In this document: positions 8,801-17,804 of the stretch, one piece after another
How the letters are laid out: each line of letters starts with the position of its first letter
Position numbering within the stretch: position 1 is the stretch's first letter
Source: Edaphocola aurantiacus
GTDB taxonomy: Bacteria > Bacteroidota > Bacteroidia > Chitinophagales > Chitinophagaceae
Direction of reading: 5' to 3'
Assembly (NCBI RefSeq): GCF_019797745.1
Contig: NZ_VOSI01000005.1
Location: forward strand, 124,001-188,000
DNA length: 64,000 nt
The notes under the pieces: generated by a model
Seen by the model: the letters and a program-made list of their open reading frames with translations, nothing else
The model's database searches: none
What the model was told of the DNA's origin: nothing
Made by a program: the position numbers and the translations under genes

Positions 8801-11800
8801 CTATTTAATAATGATCTTTTGTACCGCCTGGCTGTTATCACTGTTCATGCGCAGCATATACACACCGGCAGCAAGGCCTTGTGCATTGATATTATGCTCG
8901 GCTGTACCGCCATAACAGTCAAATGCATCTTTCAGTACTACCTGGCCCAATGAGTTGGTCAGTTCCAGGCTTACCGTACCACTAAAGCCGGCAGCACTTA
9001 CCGTAAAGTTACCGTTGTTCGGATTCGGGTACACGCTTACGTGTTTGCTCAGGTCTTTATCATTCAGTTTTAAAGGCCAGCCTACAGTAAAGGTATAGAA
9101 CACCTGTGCTCCGAAATCGGGCTGAAAGGTCTTCAGTGTCTGACCGTTGTTGCCATTCAGGATAGCAAAGGTTCCGCTGCCCTGGGCAGTGTTGGCCCAC
9201 CATTGTAAACCATCACCTACGCCACCGGCACCATTATCGTCCAGGGTCAGGGTATAACAATCAAATGGCAGGTTCAGCGTATCATTATACGTAGTATTTG
9301 CCGTCATACCCGTTTTAGACAGGACTACAGTACCTGCCATATTGCGGATGGTTAAGGTGTTCTCCTGCGGGCTACTGTTAGTCTTCAGTTTGAAAACAAC
9401 TTTCTGTGTCGGCAGTACATCCGGCAGGTTATACTTAGAGATGCCGGTATCATTGCCAGCATATTCATCAGTAGTATTATTTGCGCCGGAGATCCATGCC
9501 AGGAAACGGTTTGTGTTATCGCCCACCCAGAATGAAGAAGTATTTACCGGCAGGTCTACGATAGCCGTATCCAGGAATTTCAGGTTGCCGTTCCAGTTGT
9601 AGCTGGCTTCCTGTCCGCCCGATACTTTGTATTTGATCACTGCGCTGGTCAGGTTATTCTTACCGGCATTGCGGATCACTACCTGCGGATTAACGCAGAT
9701 CGGGTTCATACGGGACAGTACAAAATCATCGCTCGGTTTACGTACGGTATAGATCTCTGCATCGTTGTTACGACCAGGTGTTTTATACTCGATCAGTTGC
9801 AGGCCTACGTTGTAGTTACCGTTATAGGTCGCTTCATTACCTGCAGGTGCCGCAGCAATCTGGTAGTCCAGGTTGATCTGTCCGCCACTGATGTATTGAG
9901 ACACATTCATATCATGTGATTCGATAATGTCTCCAGGACACCATCCTTCGCGACGGTATACCCATGTACCACCCTGAGGGAAGATAGGATTTACCGAACA
10001 ATCTGTACGCTCGATACGGAAAGTTTTGATTGTCTGACCATTCGATTTATAATAGTGATTATTATACATGAATTCACAACAGCCGTTAGGGTAAGCCGGT
10101 CCTGCATTTTCTGCACCACCGTGTCCGCTCACATAGCTTCTGAATTTCACCTGGTCCGTTCCGGCTTTCAGGGTAATGTTCTTAGGAGATAATACCGTGT
10201 CAGATACAATGGCTCCATACTTATAAGACTTATAACCACTTTGCGGCCAAGGCTGTGCAATATGGTTTACTTCCGCTGCAGGCTCCCCTTTGATGAAGGC
10301 AAAGCGTACATTTTGTAACTCCTGCGTGCTGCCCACCTCCAGGTCTACTGTATCCTGCAGGAGCGGGTAGTAATCTGTTACATCATAGATGCGGGTACGG
10401 CCGGTACCCAGGTCCAGGTTGATGCCGTAAGGAGAGATGCTGCGACCGATCTCATACTGTACAGTATTGCTGTACCAGTTGATATTGTGATTGTAGATTA
10501 CGCTATCCAGTACATTCAGGGTAGAATCTGTTTTTACACCATTAGTATAGGTATATCTGTATTTCTGTGTCCATACGTTCAGTGTATCGGTACTGATACC
10601 CGGATTTACAGGTGAATTGTCACTGATGATCTGGTTAGCGCCGGGATTACCGTATATATATACAGTAGTTGGTGCTTTATATACAGTATCTGTTACCAGG
10701 ACAGAGTCTGTCGTGCTGGTATAGGTATTGCGTTCAAACTGAATCTGGGGTCTCCAGCTCAGTTTTTGTACATTGTAGTAGTAGTCTCTTGGTTTGATTT
10801 TTTGCCACCAGAGATTATTGTTGATGTTACCGGATGCCTGCGCATTGGCAGATGCATCTGTTACTACAGAACCAATACCGGTATTGATGCGGTAATCGGC
10901 TTTCAGGTGTGCAAAATCAGGGTGAGTGGCGGTAATATCTTTACCAACCCATTCTTTAATGTCAGTCTCAGAAAGCTTTTTATCCCAGATACGCAGATGC
11001 GATAATTTACCCAGGTAGTTGTAGCCACCTTCGCGTGACTCACCAATGAAGAACTCACCGCCATTAGGTTGTGTGTTGACGCCGGTTCTGCGTTTAGTGT
11101 ACACCAGCTTACCATTCATATAAAAACGGAAGGTATCTGTTGCATAGGTAACCGTCATCTGTTTCCAGGAGTTCTTTGTATTCGGACCGGAGAAGATTGG
11201 CTCCTGGCTGTTGGCACTGCTCCAGAGATTCAGACGGTAATTATTGTTCGGACTGGTCGTACGCATTGTGAAATCCGCACTGTTGCTGCCTCTGCGGCCG
11301 GCGCTGAACAATGTTCCTTCAGGGGAAATGAAGGAATCTACATTCATCCAGATCTCATAAGTACGCGGGGCATTACCACTGAACATGTTTACACTGGCAG
11401 GGAAGCGTACATTACCGCCCTGTGCCTGAGATGTGCTCAATGCATAGTTGCCGGTAGTACTGTACAGGCCCGAAGTATAGCTGGTGTTTTCGCCCAGTAA
11501 CTGGTTTGCAGTCGCCGTGCTGTTGTTGTCGAAGGAGAAATCGATCAGCAGATGAGAGGTGCCGTTCCAGTTGAATGGTGTATTGAACTGGAAGTTATTT
11601 AAACCTGCAGTAGTAATTACACGGTTGTAATTGTATACCCTGGTCAGTGTATCTACCTCCATTGCCGCTACGTCAAAATTGTCGTAAGGCACTTGTTTGA
11701 TGCGGATCTGCAGGTTGTTGAGGGTAGCATTGCTGCCCTGAAAGTTAAGCTTGATACCGGTGATGTTGCCGGCAGTCAGGCCTGCTGTCTGCAGCTCAGA

Positions 11801-12319
11801 TGCTTTCCATACAAACTGTGCTCTTTCTTTACCTGCTGCCAGGTTGAACGGATGCGGTTGTGCAACAGTTGCTGCTCCCACTGTATAGTTGCTGGTAGCA
11901 GTATTGGTTGGTACAGTATTATAGATCCATGATTTGTACAGGTCAAACTGCGGATTGATGGCATAGCGCAGGCTATCCGGGCTGGAGCCGTTATACAACT
12001 TGAAGTAGCGACCTGCTTTTGCAGTAGAGTCCAGTACTCCACGATGATCATAAATGTTATTGAAGTAGATGTAATCCCATTCTCCACATGCATAGTTACC
12101 ATCGCCCGATAAGGTTGGGTAACACTTGATTGTGAAGTACATCAGGACCTTACGATACTGCTCATTGGCAGTAGGGAAGAAGAACTTGGCTCTTCTGGTC
12201 CACAGCGAATCGTAAGTGTATGTCTGCACCCAGGTAGTATCCTGTGCCCGGCTTTCAAGCGATGGCGTGAGGGCCGATAAAACCAGTGCAGCGCATAGTG
12301 ATTGGTAAAGATTTCTCAT
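8801..12319 (-). CDS. Large T9SS-exported protein with PNGase F-like domains and a LamG domain
   Basis: The 1172-residue protein has a signal peptide ending SRAQ near residue 25. A PNGase F N-terminal-like segment (KVLMYFTIKCYP, CGEWDYIY at about 77-84) is followed by a LamG/concanavalin-like jelly roll at about 305-455 (YEIWMNVDSF, WKQMTVTY, GKLSHLRIWDKKLSE). A PNGase F C-terminal-like segment covers about 640-850 (SGHGG, CCEFMYNNHYY, GGTWVYRREGWCPGD). A T9SS sorting domain closes the protein (about 1095-1172; VYPNPNNGNF, LAAGVYMLRM). PNGase F cleaves N-glycans from asparagine in glycoproteins. The CGEWDY and GWCPGD signatures are what I recognise; whether the catalytic Asp/Glu set is complete was not tested. 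It probably acts on host or environmental glycoproteins outside the cell. Confidence 0.85.
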   Translation of the reverse strand: MRNLYQSLCAALVLSALTPSLESRAQDTTWVQTYTYDSLWTRRAKFFFPTANEQYRKVLMYFTIKCYPTLSGDGNYACGEWDYIYFNNIYDHRGVLDSTAKAGRYFKLYNGSSPDSLRYAINPQFDLYKSWIYNTVPTNTATSNYTVGAATVAQPHPFNLAAGKERAQFVWKASELQTAGLTAGNITGIKLNFQGSNATLNNLQIRIKQVPYDNFDVAAMEVDTLTRVYNYNRVITTAGLNNFQFNTPFNWNGTSHLLIDFSFDNNSTATANQLLGENTSYTSGLYSTTGNYALSTSQAQGGNVRFPASVNMFSGNAPRTYEIWMNVDSFISPEGTLFSAGRRGSNSADFTMRTTSPNNNYRLNLWSSANSQEPIFSGPNTKNSWKQMTVTYATDTFRFYMNGKLVYTKRRTGVNTQPNGGEFFIGESREGGYNYLGKLSHLRIWDKKLSETDIKEWVGKDITATHPDFAHLKADYRINTGIGSVVTDASANAQASGNINNNLWWQKIKPRDYYYNVQKLSWRPQIQFERNTYTSTTDSVLVTDTVYKAPTTVYIYGNPGANQIISDNSPVNPGISTDTLNVWTQKYRYTYTNGVKTDSTLNVLDSVIYNHNINWYSNTVQYEIGRSISPYGINLDLGTGRTRIYDVTDYYPLLQDTVDLEVGSTQELQNVRFAFIKGEPAAEVNHIAQPWPQSGYKSYKYGAIVSDTVLSPKNITLKAGTDQVKFRSYVSGHGGAENAGPAYPNGCCEFMYNNHYYKSNGQTIKTFRIERTDCSVNPIFPQGGTWVYRREGWCPGDIIESHDMNVSQYISGGQINLDYQIAAAPAGNEATYNGNYNVGLQLIEYKTPGRNNDAEIYTVRKPSDDFVLSRMNPICVNPQVVIRNAGKNNLTSAVIKYKVSGGQEASYNWNGNLKFLDTAIVDLPVNTSSFWVGDNTNRFLAWISGANNTTDEYAGNDTGISKYNLPDVLPTQKVVFKLKTNSSPQENTLTIRNMAGTVVLSKTGMTANTTYNDTLNLPFDCYTLTLDDNGAGGVGDGLQWWANTAQGSGTFAILNGNNGQTLKTFQPDFGAQVFYTFTVGWPLKLNDKDLSKHVSVYPNPNNGNFTVSAAGFSGTVSLELTNSLGQVVLKDAFDCYGGTAEHNINAQGLAAGVYMLRMNSDNSQAVQKIIIK

Positions 12320-12417
12320 ATGCTGCTATAAAATTAAAATTAGGCTTACGAAAATAATTAAAAATAGCTTAACATATCTGTATTATTTTAAACCAATTGT
12401 GGATAACAGACACGAAA

Positions 12418-12445
12418 AAAGCATACAGGATGAGCTGTATGCTTT
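12418..12445 (-). terminator. Intrinsic terminator of lon
   Basis: An 11-bp stem (12418-12428 with 12435-12445) is followed by T residues on the minus strand, 25 bases after the lon stop. Confidence 0.8.
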
Positions 12446-12469
12446 AGTAATTTATTTGAATTATTTGAG

Positions 12470-14875
12470 TTATTTCTTAACCAGTGCCAGGTCCAGCACT
12501 TCTTTCATCTGGGTAACATAGTGGAATTTCAGTCCTTTAATAAAGGCCGGTGTGATCTCCTCTACATCACTTCTGTTCTGGGCACAGAGAATAATCTCTT
12601 TGGCACCGGAACGTTTGGCTGCCAGTATTTTTTCCTTAATGCCTCCTACCGGTAATACCTGTCCTCTGAGGGTAATCTCGCCGGTCATTGCCAGGCGATT
12701 ACGTACTTTACGACCAGTAAATGCCGATGCAAGAGAGGTCAGCATGGTAATACCCGCACTAGGTCCGTCTTTGGGTTGTGCCCCTTCCGGAACATGTACG
12801 TGAATATTGGTCTCATCGAAACGGCCAATAGGAATATTATAAGTATCGCTGTGGGCTTTCAGGTAAGACAGGGCAGTGGTGGCGCTTTCTTTCATTACAT
12901 TACCCAGGTTACCGGTCAGGGTAAGTATGCCTTTGCCTTTGCTCAATATGGTTTCAATAAAAAGGATATCGCCGCCCACGTAGGTCCAGGCCAGGCCCAT
13001 CACAATGCCCGGTATATTTACACTGGCATATTCATCATTCATATACACCGGTCTGCCCAGGGCTGTACGCACCACTTCTGCTTTTACAGTAGGAGAGATG
13101 GCTTTTTCCAGGGCTACATCCATAGCCAGGTGTCTCATTACTCCGGCTACTTTACGATCCAGTTCACGCACACCCGACTCGCGGGTATAACTCTCAATCA
13201 GTTGCTGGAGAACGGTATTGCTGAAGTTCAGTTTATAATCTGCAAGGCCATGGGCCTCTTTTTGTTTCGGGATCAGATGCTTTTTGGCAATCTCGATCTT
13301 CTCCTCAATCGCATAACCACTCAGGTTAATGATCTCAAGACGATCTCTCAAGGCATGCGGTATCGCACTCAGGTTATTGGCTGTAGCGATGAACAATACT
13401 TTAGACAGATCGTATTCTGTCTCCAGGTAGTTGTCATAGAAAGAGTGGTTCTGCTCCGGATCCAGGATCTCCAGCATAGCAGAGCTCGGGTCTCCTTTAA
13501 AATCTTTGCCCAGCTTATCGATCTCATCCAGGATAAATACCGGGTTAGATGATTTGGCTTTTTTCAAAGACTGGATAATACGGCCCGGCATCGCACCGAT
13601 ATAGGTTTTACGATGGCCGCGCAGTTCGCTCTCATCGCTTACTCCGCCCAGGCTCAGGCGCACAAATGTGCGGTTGATGGCTTTGGCGATAGAGTGCGCC
13701 AGCGATGTTTTACCAATACCCGGAGGCCCTACAAAACACAGGATCGGCGATTTCATATCGCCTTTCAGTTTCAGTACAGCCAGGTATTCCAGTATGCGCT
13801 CCTTGATCTTTTCCATACCGAAATGATCGGCATCCATTACTTTCATCACCTTTTTAAGGTCATACTTATCTGTAGTATATTCGTTCCAGGGCAGGTCCAG
13901 CATCAGTTCTGCGTGATTATACACTATAGAATAGTCGGGCGTGCTCGGATGCATACGCTCCAGCTTCTCAATATCTTTATAGAACACCTCTTCTGTTTTG
14001 GTATTCCATTTTTTAGCTTCTCCTTTTTTGCGTAAGTCGCTAATTTCCTTTTCATTACCCTCGTTTAGCTCATCTTTGATGGACTTCAGTTGCTGCTGCA
14101 GGAAGTATTCTCTCTGCTGCTTGTCCATTTCACCGCGGGCCTTATTGGTGATCTCATTTTTTAGTTCTGCCATTTGCAGGTCAGCCTGTAACAAAGTCAG
14201 CAACTGGCTGGTACGCTCACGGATGTCGCTCATTTCCAGCAATTGCTGTTTCTCCGACAGTTTAGCATCCAGGTTAGTGGCAATAAAGTGGATCAGGAAA
14301 GAATGGCTTTCAATATTCTTCAGCATCATACCCGTTTCCAGCTGGATGTTCGGGGAGAGTTGAATAATACGCTCTGCAATATCCTTCATCGAAGAGATCA
14401 TGGCATCGTATTCCTTATCGGCTTTGGGGAATTTATCGTCGAGATATTTTACCTCAGCTTTCAGATAAGGATTGCTTTGAGTGTATTTTTTTACTTCGAA
14501 GCGCATACGGCCCATGATGAACAGGGTAGTGTTACCATCCGGCAGTTTGATGTGCTTGATGATCTTGGCTACGGTACCTACAGAATATATCTCATCGGTA
14601 TCGGGGTGTTCATTATTAGCATCTTTCTGCGCCAGTACACCGATCAGGCCATCACCTTTCTGTACGGCTTCTATAGCCTGCAGCGATTTGTCGCGGGCTA
14701 CCGTGATCGGTAATACTACATTCGGAAACAGTACGGTATTGCGTAAAGCGATTATAGGCAGTTCTTTAGGTAATTTCTTTTTATCTTCTTCCTGTATTTC
14801 GGTCTCACCCAACGGAACGATCGGCAGAAACTCCAGATCGTTTGTGTTGTTATTTATTAAATCCTTAAGGTTCAT
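12470..14875 (-). CDS. lon: ATP-dependent protease La (Lon)
   Basis: The 801-residue cytoplasmic AAA+ protease degrades misfolded and regulatory proteins as a hexamer. In order it has the Lon substrate-binding domain (from LPIIALRNTVLFPNVVLPI), a coiled middle region (QREYFLQQQLKSIKDEL), Walker A GPPGIGKTS at about 383-391 and Walker B VFILDEIDKL. The C-terminal peptidase domain has the catalytic Ser in PKDGPSAG (about S706) and Lys in GGIKEK (about K749). The start MNLKDLINN at 14875 is preferred to an ATG 13 codons upstream. The length is typical. It is transcribed alone, divergent from the outer-membrane protein gene at 15054. Confidence 0.97.
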   Translation of the reverse strand: MNLKDLINNNTNDLEFLPIVPLGETEIQEEDKKKLPKELPIIALRNTVLFPNVVLPITVARDKSLQAIEAVQKGDGLIGVLAQKDANNEHPDTDEIYSVGTVAKIIKHIKLPDGNTTLFIMGRMRFEVKKYTQSNPYLKAEVKYLDDKFPKADKEYDAMISSMKDIAERIIQLSPNIQLETGMMLKNIESHSFLIHFIATNLDAKLSEKQQLLEMSDIRERTSQLLTLLQADLQMAELKNEITNKARGEMDKQQREYFLQQQLKSIKDELNEGNEKEISDLRKKGEAKKWNTKTEEVFYKDIEKLERMHPSTPDYSIVYNHAELMLDLPWNEYTTDKYDLKKVMKVMDADHFGMEKIKERILEYLAVLKLKGDMKSPILCFVGPPGIGKTSLAHSIAKAINRTFVRLSLGGVSDESELRGHRKTYIGAMPGRIIQSLKKAKSSNPVFILDEIDKLGKDFKGDPSSAMLEILDPEQNHSFYDNYLETEYDLSKVLFIATANNLSAIPHALRDRLEIINLSGYAIEEKIEIAKKHLIPKQKEAHGLADYKLNFSNTVLQQLIESYTRESGVRELDRKVAGVMRHLAMDVALEKAISPTVKAEVVRTALGRPVYMNDEYASVNIPGIVMGLAWTYVGGDILFIETILSKGKGILTLTGNLGNVMKESATTALSYLKAHSDTYNIPIGRFDETNIHVHVPEGAQPKDGPSAGITMLTSLASAFTGRKVRNRLAMTGEITLRGQVLPVGGIKEKILAAKRSGAKEIILCAQNRSDVEEITPAFIKGLKFHYVTQMKEVLDLALVKK

Positions 14876-15027
14876 CAATATTGTTTTTCGTGTATGGTTA
14901 CGAATAAGTGACAAGTTGGCAATGTTGCAGACAAAAAAGGTGCAATACTACCTGACACTATATAAGGTTCAATTAATATGCCAGAAATATTATGCTGAAA
15001 TAATTTCAGTATTTTGCCAGGCAGACC

Positions 15028-15035
15028 TATATTTG
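15028..15035 (+). promoter_or_regulatory. TAnnTTTG -7 element before the barrel protein gene
   Basis: TATATTTG matches the Bacteroidota -7 consensus. No TTG lies at the usual distance, so only half of the promoter is supported. Transcription would begin near 15042, favouring the ATG at 15054 as the start codon. Confidence 0.45.
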
Positions 15036-15053
15036 TGAAAAATGACAAACTAT

Positions 15054-15764
15054 ATGAAAAAACTCATTACCTCTTCATTAGCAATGCTTTGCATATATGG
15101 TGCCCAGGCTCAGGAAAACCCTGGTGGGCATATGACTAAATCTACCCCTAAAACAAAAGTCGGTTCTGTTTACTTCTCTACCCAGATGGATGGCTATATC
15201 CTGTCTACAGCTATGTATAATGGTACAAAAGTGGCTAACAGCAATATCGGTACACCGCGTTTTACGGCGTTCCTGCATATTGGTACTACTGCACATTATA
15301 ACTTCAACAGCCATGTAGGTCTGTTCAGTGGTCTGGGTATCAAGAATATCGGTTTCATTGAGAAATTTGATAATTCTGACTCTACTGTAAAACGCCGCGT
15401 TTACACGATCGGTTTACCACTGGGCCTGAAAGTAGGTAATATGTTTGGTACCTATGGTATGATTGGTGGTGGTGTAGACTTCCCGTTCAACTTCAGAGAA
15501 AAAGGTTTTGTAAAAAGAAGTAACAAGCAAAAATTCAATGAATGGTTTGGCCAGCAGACACCTGCTGTAATGCCTTACGTATTTATTGGTGCACACTTTA
15601 AGCCGGGCCTGAATGTGAAACTGCAGTACTATCCGACCAACTTCCTGAATCCGGATTATGTAAAGACTGTAAATAATGTATCTACAAAACCTTATGCCGG
15701 TTATAATGTGAACCTGGCGATGGTAACCCTGGGTATCGATATTCCTTACCGTCCTAAAAGTTAA
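15054..15764 (+). CDS. Small outer-membrane beta-barrel protein, unknown function
   Basis: From the ATG at 15054 it is 236 residues with a clear signal peptide (KKLITSSLAMLCIYGAQAQ). The rest has alternating hydrophobic/aromatic strands with glycine turns (GLFSGLGIKNIGF, VYTIGLPLGLKVG, LNVKLQYYPTNF, AYAGYNVNL-like ends), typical of eight- to ten-stranded outer-membrane barrels. An ATG four codons upstream at 15042 is possible, but the -7 element at 15028-15035 would place the transcript start there. A perfect terminator follows at 15797-15838, so it is a single-gene unit. Its ligand or role cannot be told. Confidence 0.75.
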   Translation: MKKLITSSLAMLCIYGAQAQENPGGHMTKSTPKTKVGSVYFSTQMDGYILSTAMYNGTKVANSNIGTPRFTAFLHIGTTAHYNFNSHVGLFSGLGIKNIGFIEKFDNSDSTVKRRVYTIGLPLGLKVGNMFGTYGMIGGGVDFPFNFREKGFVKRSNKQKFNEWFGQQTPAVMPYVFIGAHFKPGLNVKLQYYPTNFLNPDYVKTVNNVSTKPYAGYNVNLAMVTLGIDIPYRPKS

Positions 15765-15796
15765 TTATACAGGCATATTTTAAGGATATGCCTCAG

Positions 15797-15838
15797 GTGA
15801 TTTGTATGGCATAACCATGCCATACAAATCACTTTTTT
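15797..15838 (+). terminator. Perfect 16-bp intrinsic terminator
   Basis: Bases 15797-15812 pair exactly with 15817-15832 around an AACC loop, followed by seven T residues. It ends the barrel-protein transcript just before the def promoter. Confidence 0.92.
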
Positions 15839-15841
15839 TAT

Positions 15842-15849
15842 TATCTTTG
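15842..15849 (+). promoter_or_regulatory. -7 element of the def operon
   Basis: TATCTTTG matches TAnnTTTG and lies 29 bases before the def ATG, directly after the preceding terminator. A TTG at -33 is not apparent, because that region is the terminator stem. Confidence 0.55.
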
Positions 15850-15877
15850 CCCACTTATTATTAGAGCAATTTTTTAG

Positions 15878-16456
15878 ATGATTTTACCAATAGTAGCATA
15901 CGGACATCCGGTACTGAGAAAAATTAGTGCAGACATAAATGCGGATTACCCTGAACTGAAAAAATTGATTGCAGATATGTGGGAAACTATGTATCATAGC
16001 AATGGAGTAGGTATTGCCGCTCCGCAAATCAATAAAGCTATACGTTTATTCGTAGTAGATACTGACCAGATCGTAGAAGGATTTGATGATGAGGATAAAA
16101 AAGAATATCCTAATGAAAAATCGATCAAAAGTGTATTTATCAATGCACATGTAGTGCGTATGGAGGGTGATGAATGGGCTTATAATGAAGGCTGCCTGAG
16201 CATACCTAAAGTGCGTGAAGACGTAATGCGTCCATCGTCTATTACCCTGGCTTACCTGGATGAAAATTTTGAACCGCAGGAAAAAACATTCGATGGTATT
16301 ACTGCCCGTGTAATCATGCATGAGTATGATCATATCGATGGTAAATTATTTATCGATTATCTTGCGCCTATCAAAAAAAGACTGATCAAGAAGAAGTTAG
16401 ATGATATATCTAAAGGTAAGGTAAACATGGGCTACAGAATGATCTATCCTAAATAA
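15878..16456 (+). CDS. def: Peptide deformylase
   Basis: This 192-residue metalloenzyme removes the formyl group from the N-terminal Met of new proteins. All three family motifs are present: GVGIAAPQ (motif I), EGCLSIP with the metal-binding Cys (motif II) and HEYDHIDG with the two metal-binding His and the catalytic Glu (motif III). A short insertion rich in Asp/Glu/Lys (FDDEDKKEYPNEKS) between motifs I and II is usual in Bacteroidota. It is the first gene of a likely three-gene operon: 21 bases separate it from the membrane protein at 16478, which overlaps the next gene. Confidence 0.97.
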   Translation: MILPIVAYGHPVLRKISADINADYPELKKLIADMWETMYHSNGVGIAAPQINKAIRLFVVDTDQIVEGFDDEDKKEYPNEKSIKSVFINAHVVRMEGDEWAYNEGCLSIPKVREDVMRPSSITLAYLDENFEPQEKTFDGITARVIMHEYDHIDGKLFIDYLAPIKKRLIKKKLDDISKGKVNMGYRMIYPK

Positions 16457-16477
16457 CCGTATACCTGACACAAGATT

Positions 16478-16867
16478 ATGAAACAATTCATAAATAGATT
16501 TTTCAGCAGGCCACCAGTAATTTTTCCTTTGGTGGCTTGTTTTTTGCTCTTCATGGCAGTGAATGAGGTACAGCTGTTCCTGACGAATGGCGACACCGAT
16601 TTTATATATAAGATAAGACCCGCCATCATGATTCTGATGACCATATTCTGGATCGGCGCTACCTTATTCCAGAAGTGGGGTGCACTGGGCTTCCTGCTGC
16701 TGACGGCATTGACTGTATCGGTCTTTTACTTTGCCACCGGCATGGAGTATAAGCGTCTGCTGGATATCTTAATGTTATATATCCCATATGAAGGCAAGGT
16801 ATTGCCAGTGCCGGTAAATATCCTGTTCTCTTTTGCCATCCTGTACTATTACCGCAGAATGGAATGA
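16478..16867 (+). CDS. Small membrane protein in the def operon, unknown function
   Basis: The 129-residue protein has four hydrophobic segments (about 13-33, 47-62, 67-87 and 108-124) and basic ends (KQFINRFFSRPP, YYYRRME). I recognise no family. Its stop overlaps the start of the BtuF-like gene (ATGA at 16864-16867), indicating translational coupling, and it follows def by 21 bases. A role next to deformylation is not evident. Confidence 0.75.
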   Translation: MKQFINRFFSRPPVIFPLVACFLLFMAVNEVQLFLTNGDTDFIYKIRPAIMILMTIFWIGATLFQKWGALGFLLLTALTVSVFYFATGMEYKRLLDILMLYIPYEGKVLPVPVNILFSFAILYYYRRME

Positions 16868-17646
16868 GTTATCCGGTACAAGATATGATGGGGCAGGAGC
16901 TGCGACTGGAAGGTATTCCCAGTCGTATTGTATCTCTAGTTCCTTCACAGACAGAACTGTTATATGATCTTGGCCTGGAGGAGGAAGTGGTGGGGATCAC
17001 CAAATTCTGCATTCACCCCGAAGCCTGGTTTCGTTCTAAAGCGAGAGTTGGCGGTACCAAGACCGTACATTTCGACAGGGTGCAGGCACTGCAACCCGAT
17101 CTCATTATTGCCAATAAGGAAGAGAATGTGCAGGATCAGGTAGAAGCCCTGCGTACCATTGCCCCGGTATGGGTAAGTGATATCCGCAGCCCGGAAGATA
17201 ACCTGGAGATGATACGCCAGATTGGCCTTTTAACCGGAACCAGTCCTAAAGCGGAGGTGATCATACAACAGTTGCAGTCCGACTTTGCTACTTTGCCCTT
17301 AGCTAATTGCCTGGGCCGGAAAGTGGCTTATCTGATCTGGTATAATCCTATTATGGCAGCCGGGAACGATACCTTTATTCATGAAGTATTATCCCGCATT
17401 GGTTTTGAAAATGTACTTAAGAATGCACCGCGTTATCCCGAGCTGGATATGGAGGCATTACAGCAGCTACAGCCGGAATTATTATTGCTGAGTTCAGAGC
17501 CTTTTCCATTTGCCGAAAAACATATTAAAATATTTCAGGAACACCTGCCGGAAACAACAATCATGCTGGTAGACGGGGAGCTGTTCAGCTGGTATGGCAG
17601 TCGTATGCTCCATGCTGTGACATATTTTAACGAGTTATTTATTTAA
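16864..17646 (+). CDS. BtuF/FhuD-type metal-chelate binding protein without a signal peptide
   Basis: The 260-residue protein has the helical-backbone metal receptor fold (periplasmic binding protein class III). RIVSLVPSQTELLYDLGLEEEVVGIT opens the first lobe, VGGTKTVHFDRVQALQPDLIIANKEEN is the signature of the BtuF/cobalamin-binding group, and a long linker helix precedes the second lobe. Such proteins normally deliver vitamin B12 or siderophores to an ABC permease in the periplasm. No signal peptide or lipobox is visible and no ABC permease gene is nearby, so it may act in the cytoplasm or bind something else. Its start overlaps the previous gene by four bases, which fixes the N terminus. 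Confidence 0.8.
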   Translation: MSYPVQDMMGQELRLEGIPSRIVSLVPSQTELLYDLGLEEEVVGITKFCIHPEAWFRSKARVGGTKTVHFDRVQALQPDLIIANKEENVQDQVEALRTIAPVWVSDIRSPEDNLEMIRQIGLLTGTSPKAEVIIQQLQSDFATLPLANCLGRKVAYLIWYNPIMAAGNDTFIHEVLSRIGFENVLKNAPRYPELDMEALQQLQPELLLLSSEPFPFAEKHIKIFQEHLPETTIMLVDGELFSWYGSRMLHAVTYFNELFI

Positions 17647-17804
17647 TTGGCGAAAAAATATTTTATTTGCGACTTTTTGGCACGTACCTTATTGTAGCAC
17701 AGAATTTGAGATTGTAAAATTATACTTTAACTTCGCAACACCTTATTTTAACCGCAGGGGTGTTTCGCAACATAAATGCGGCAACCATAACAAACACAGC
17801 AAAG

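Noticed and set aside
12776-13552. 258-codon + strand frame inside lon
   Set aside because: It is antisense to the ATPase and peptidase domains of lon and has no recognisable features.
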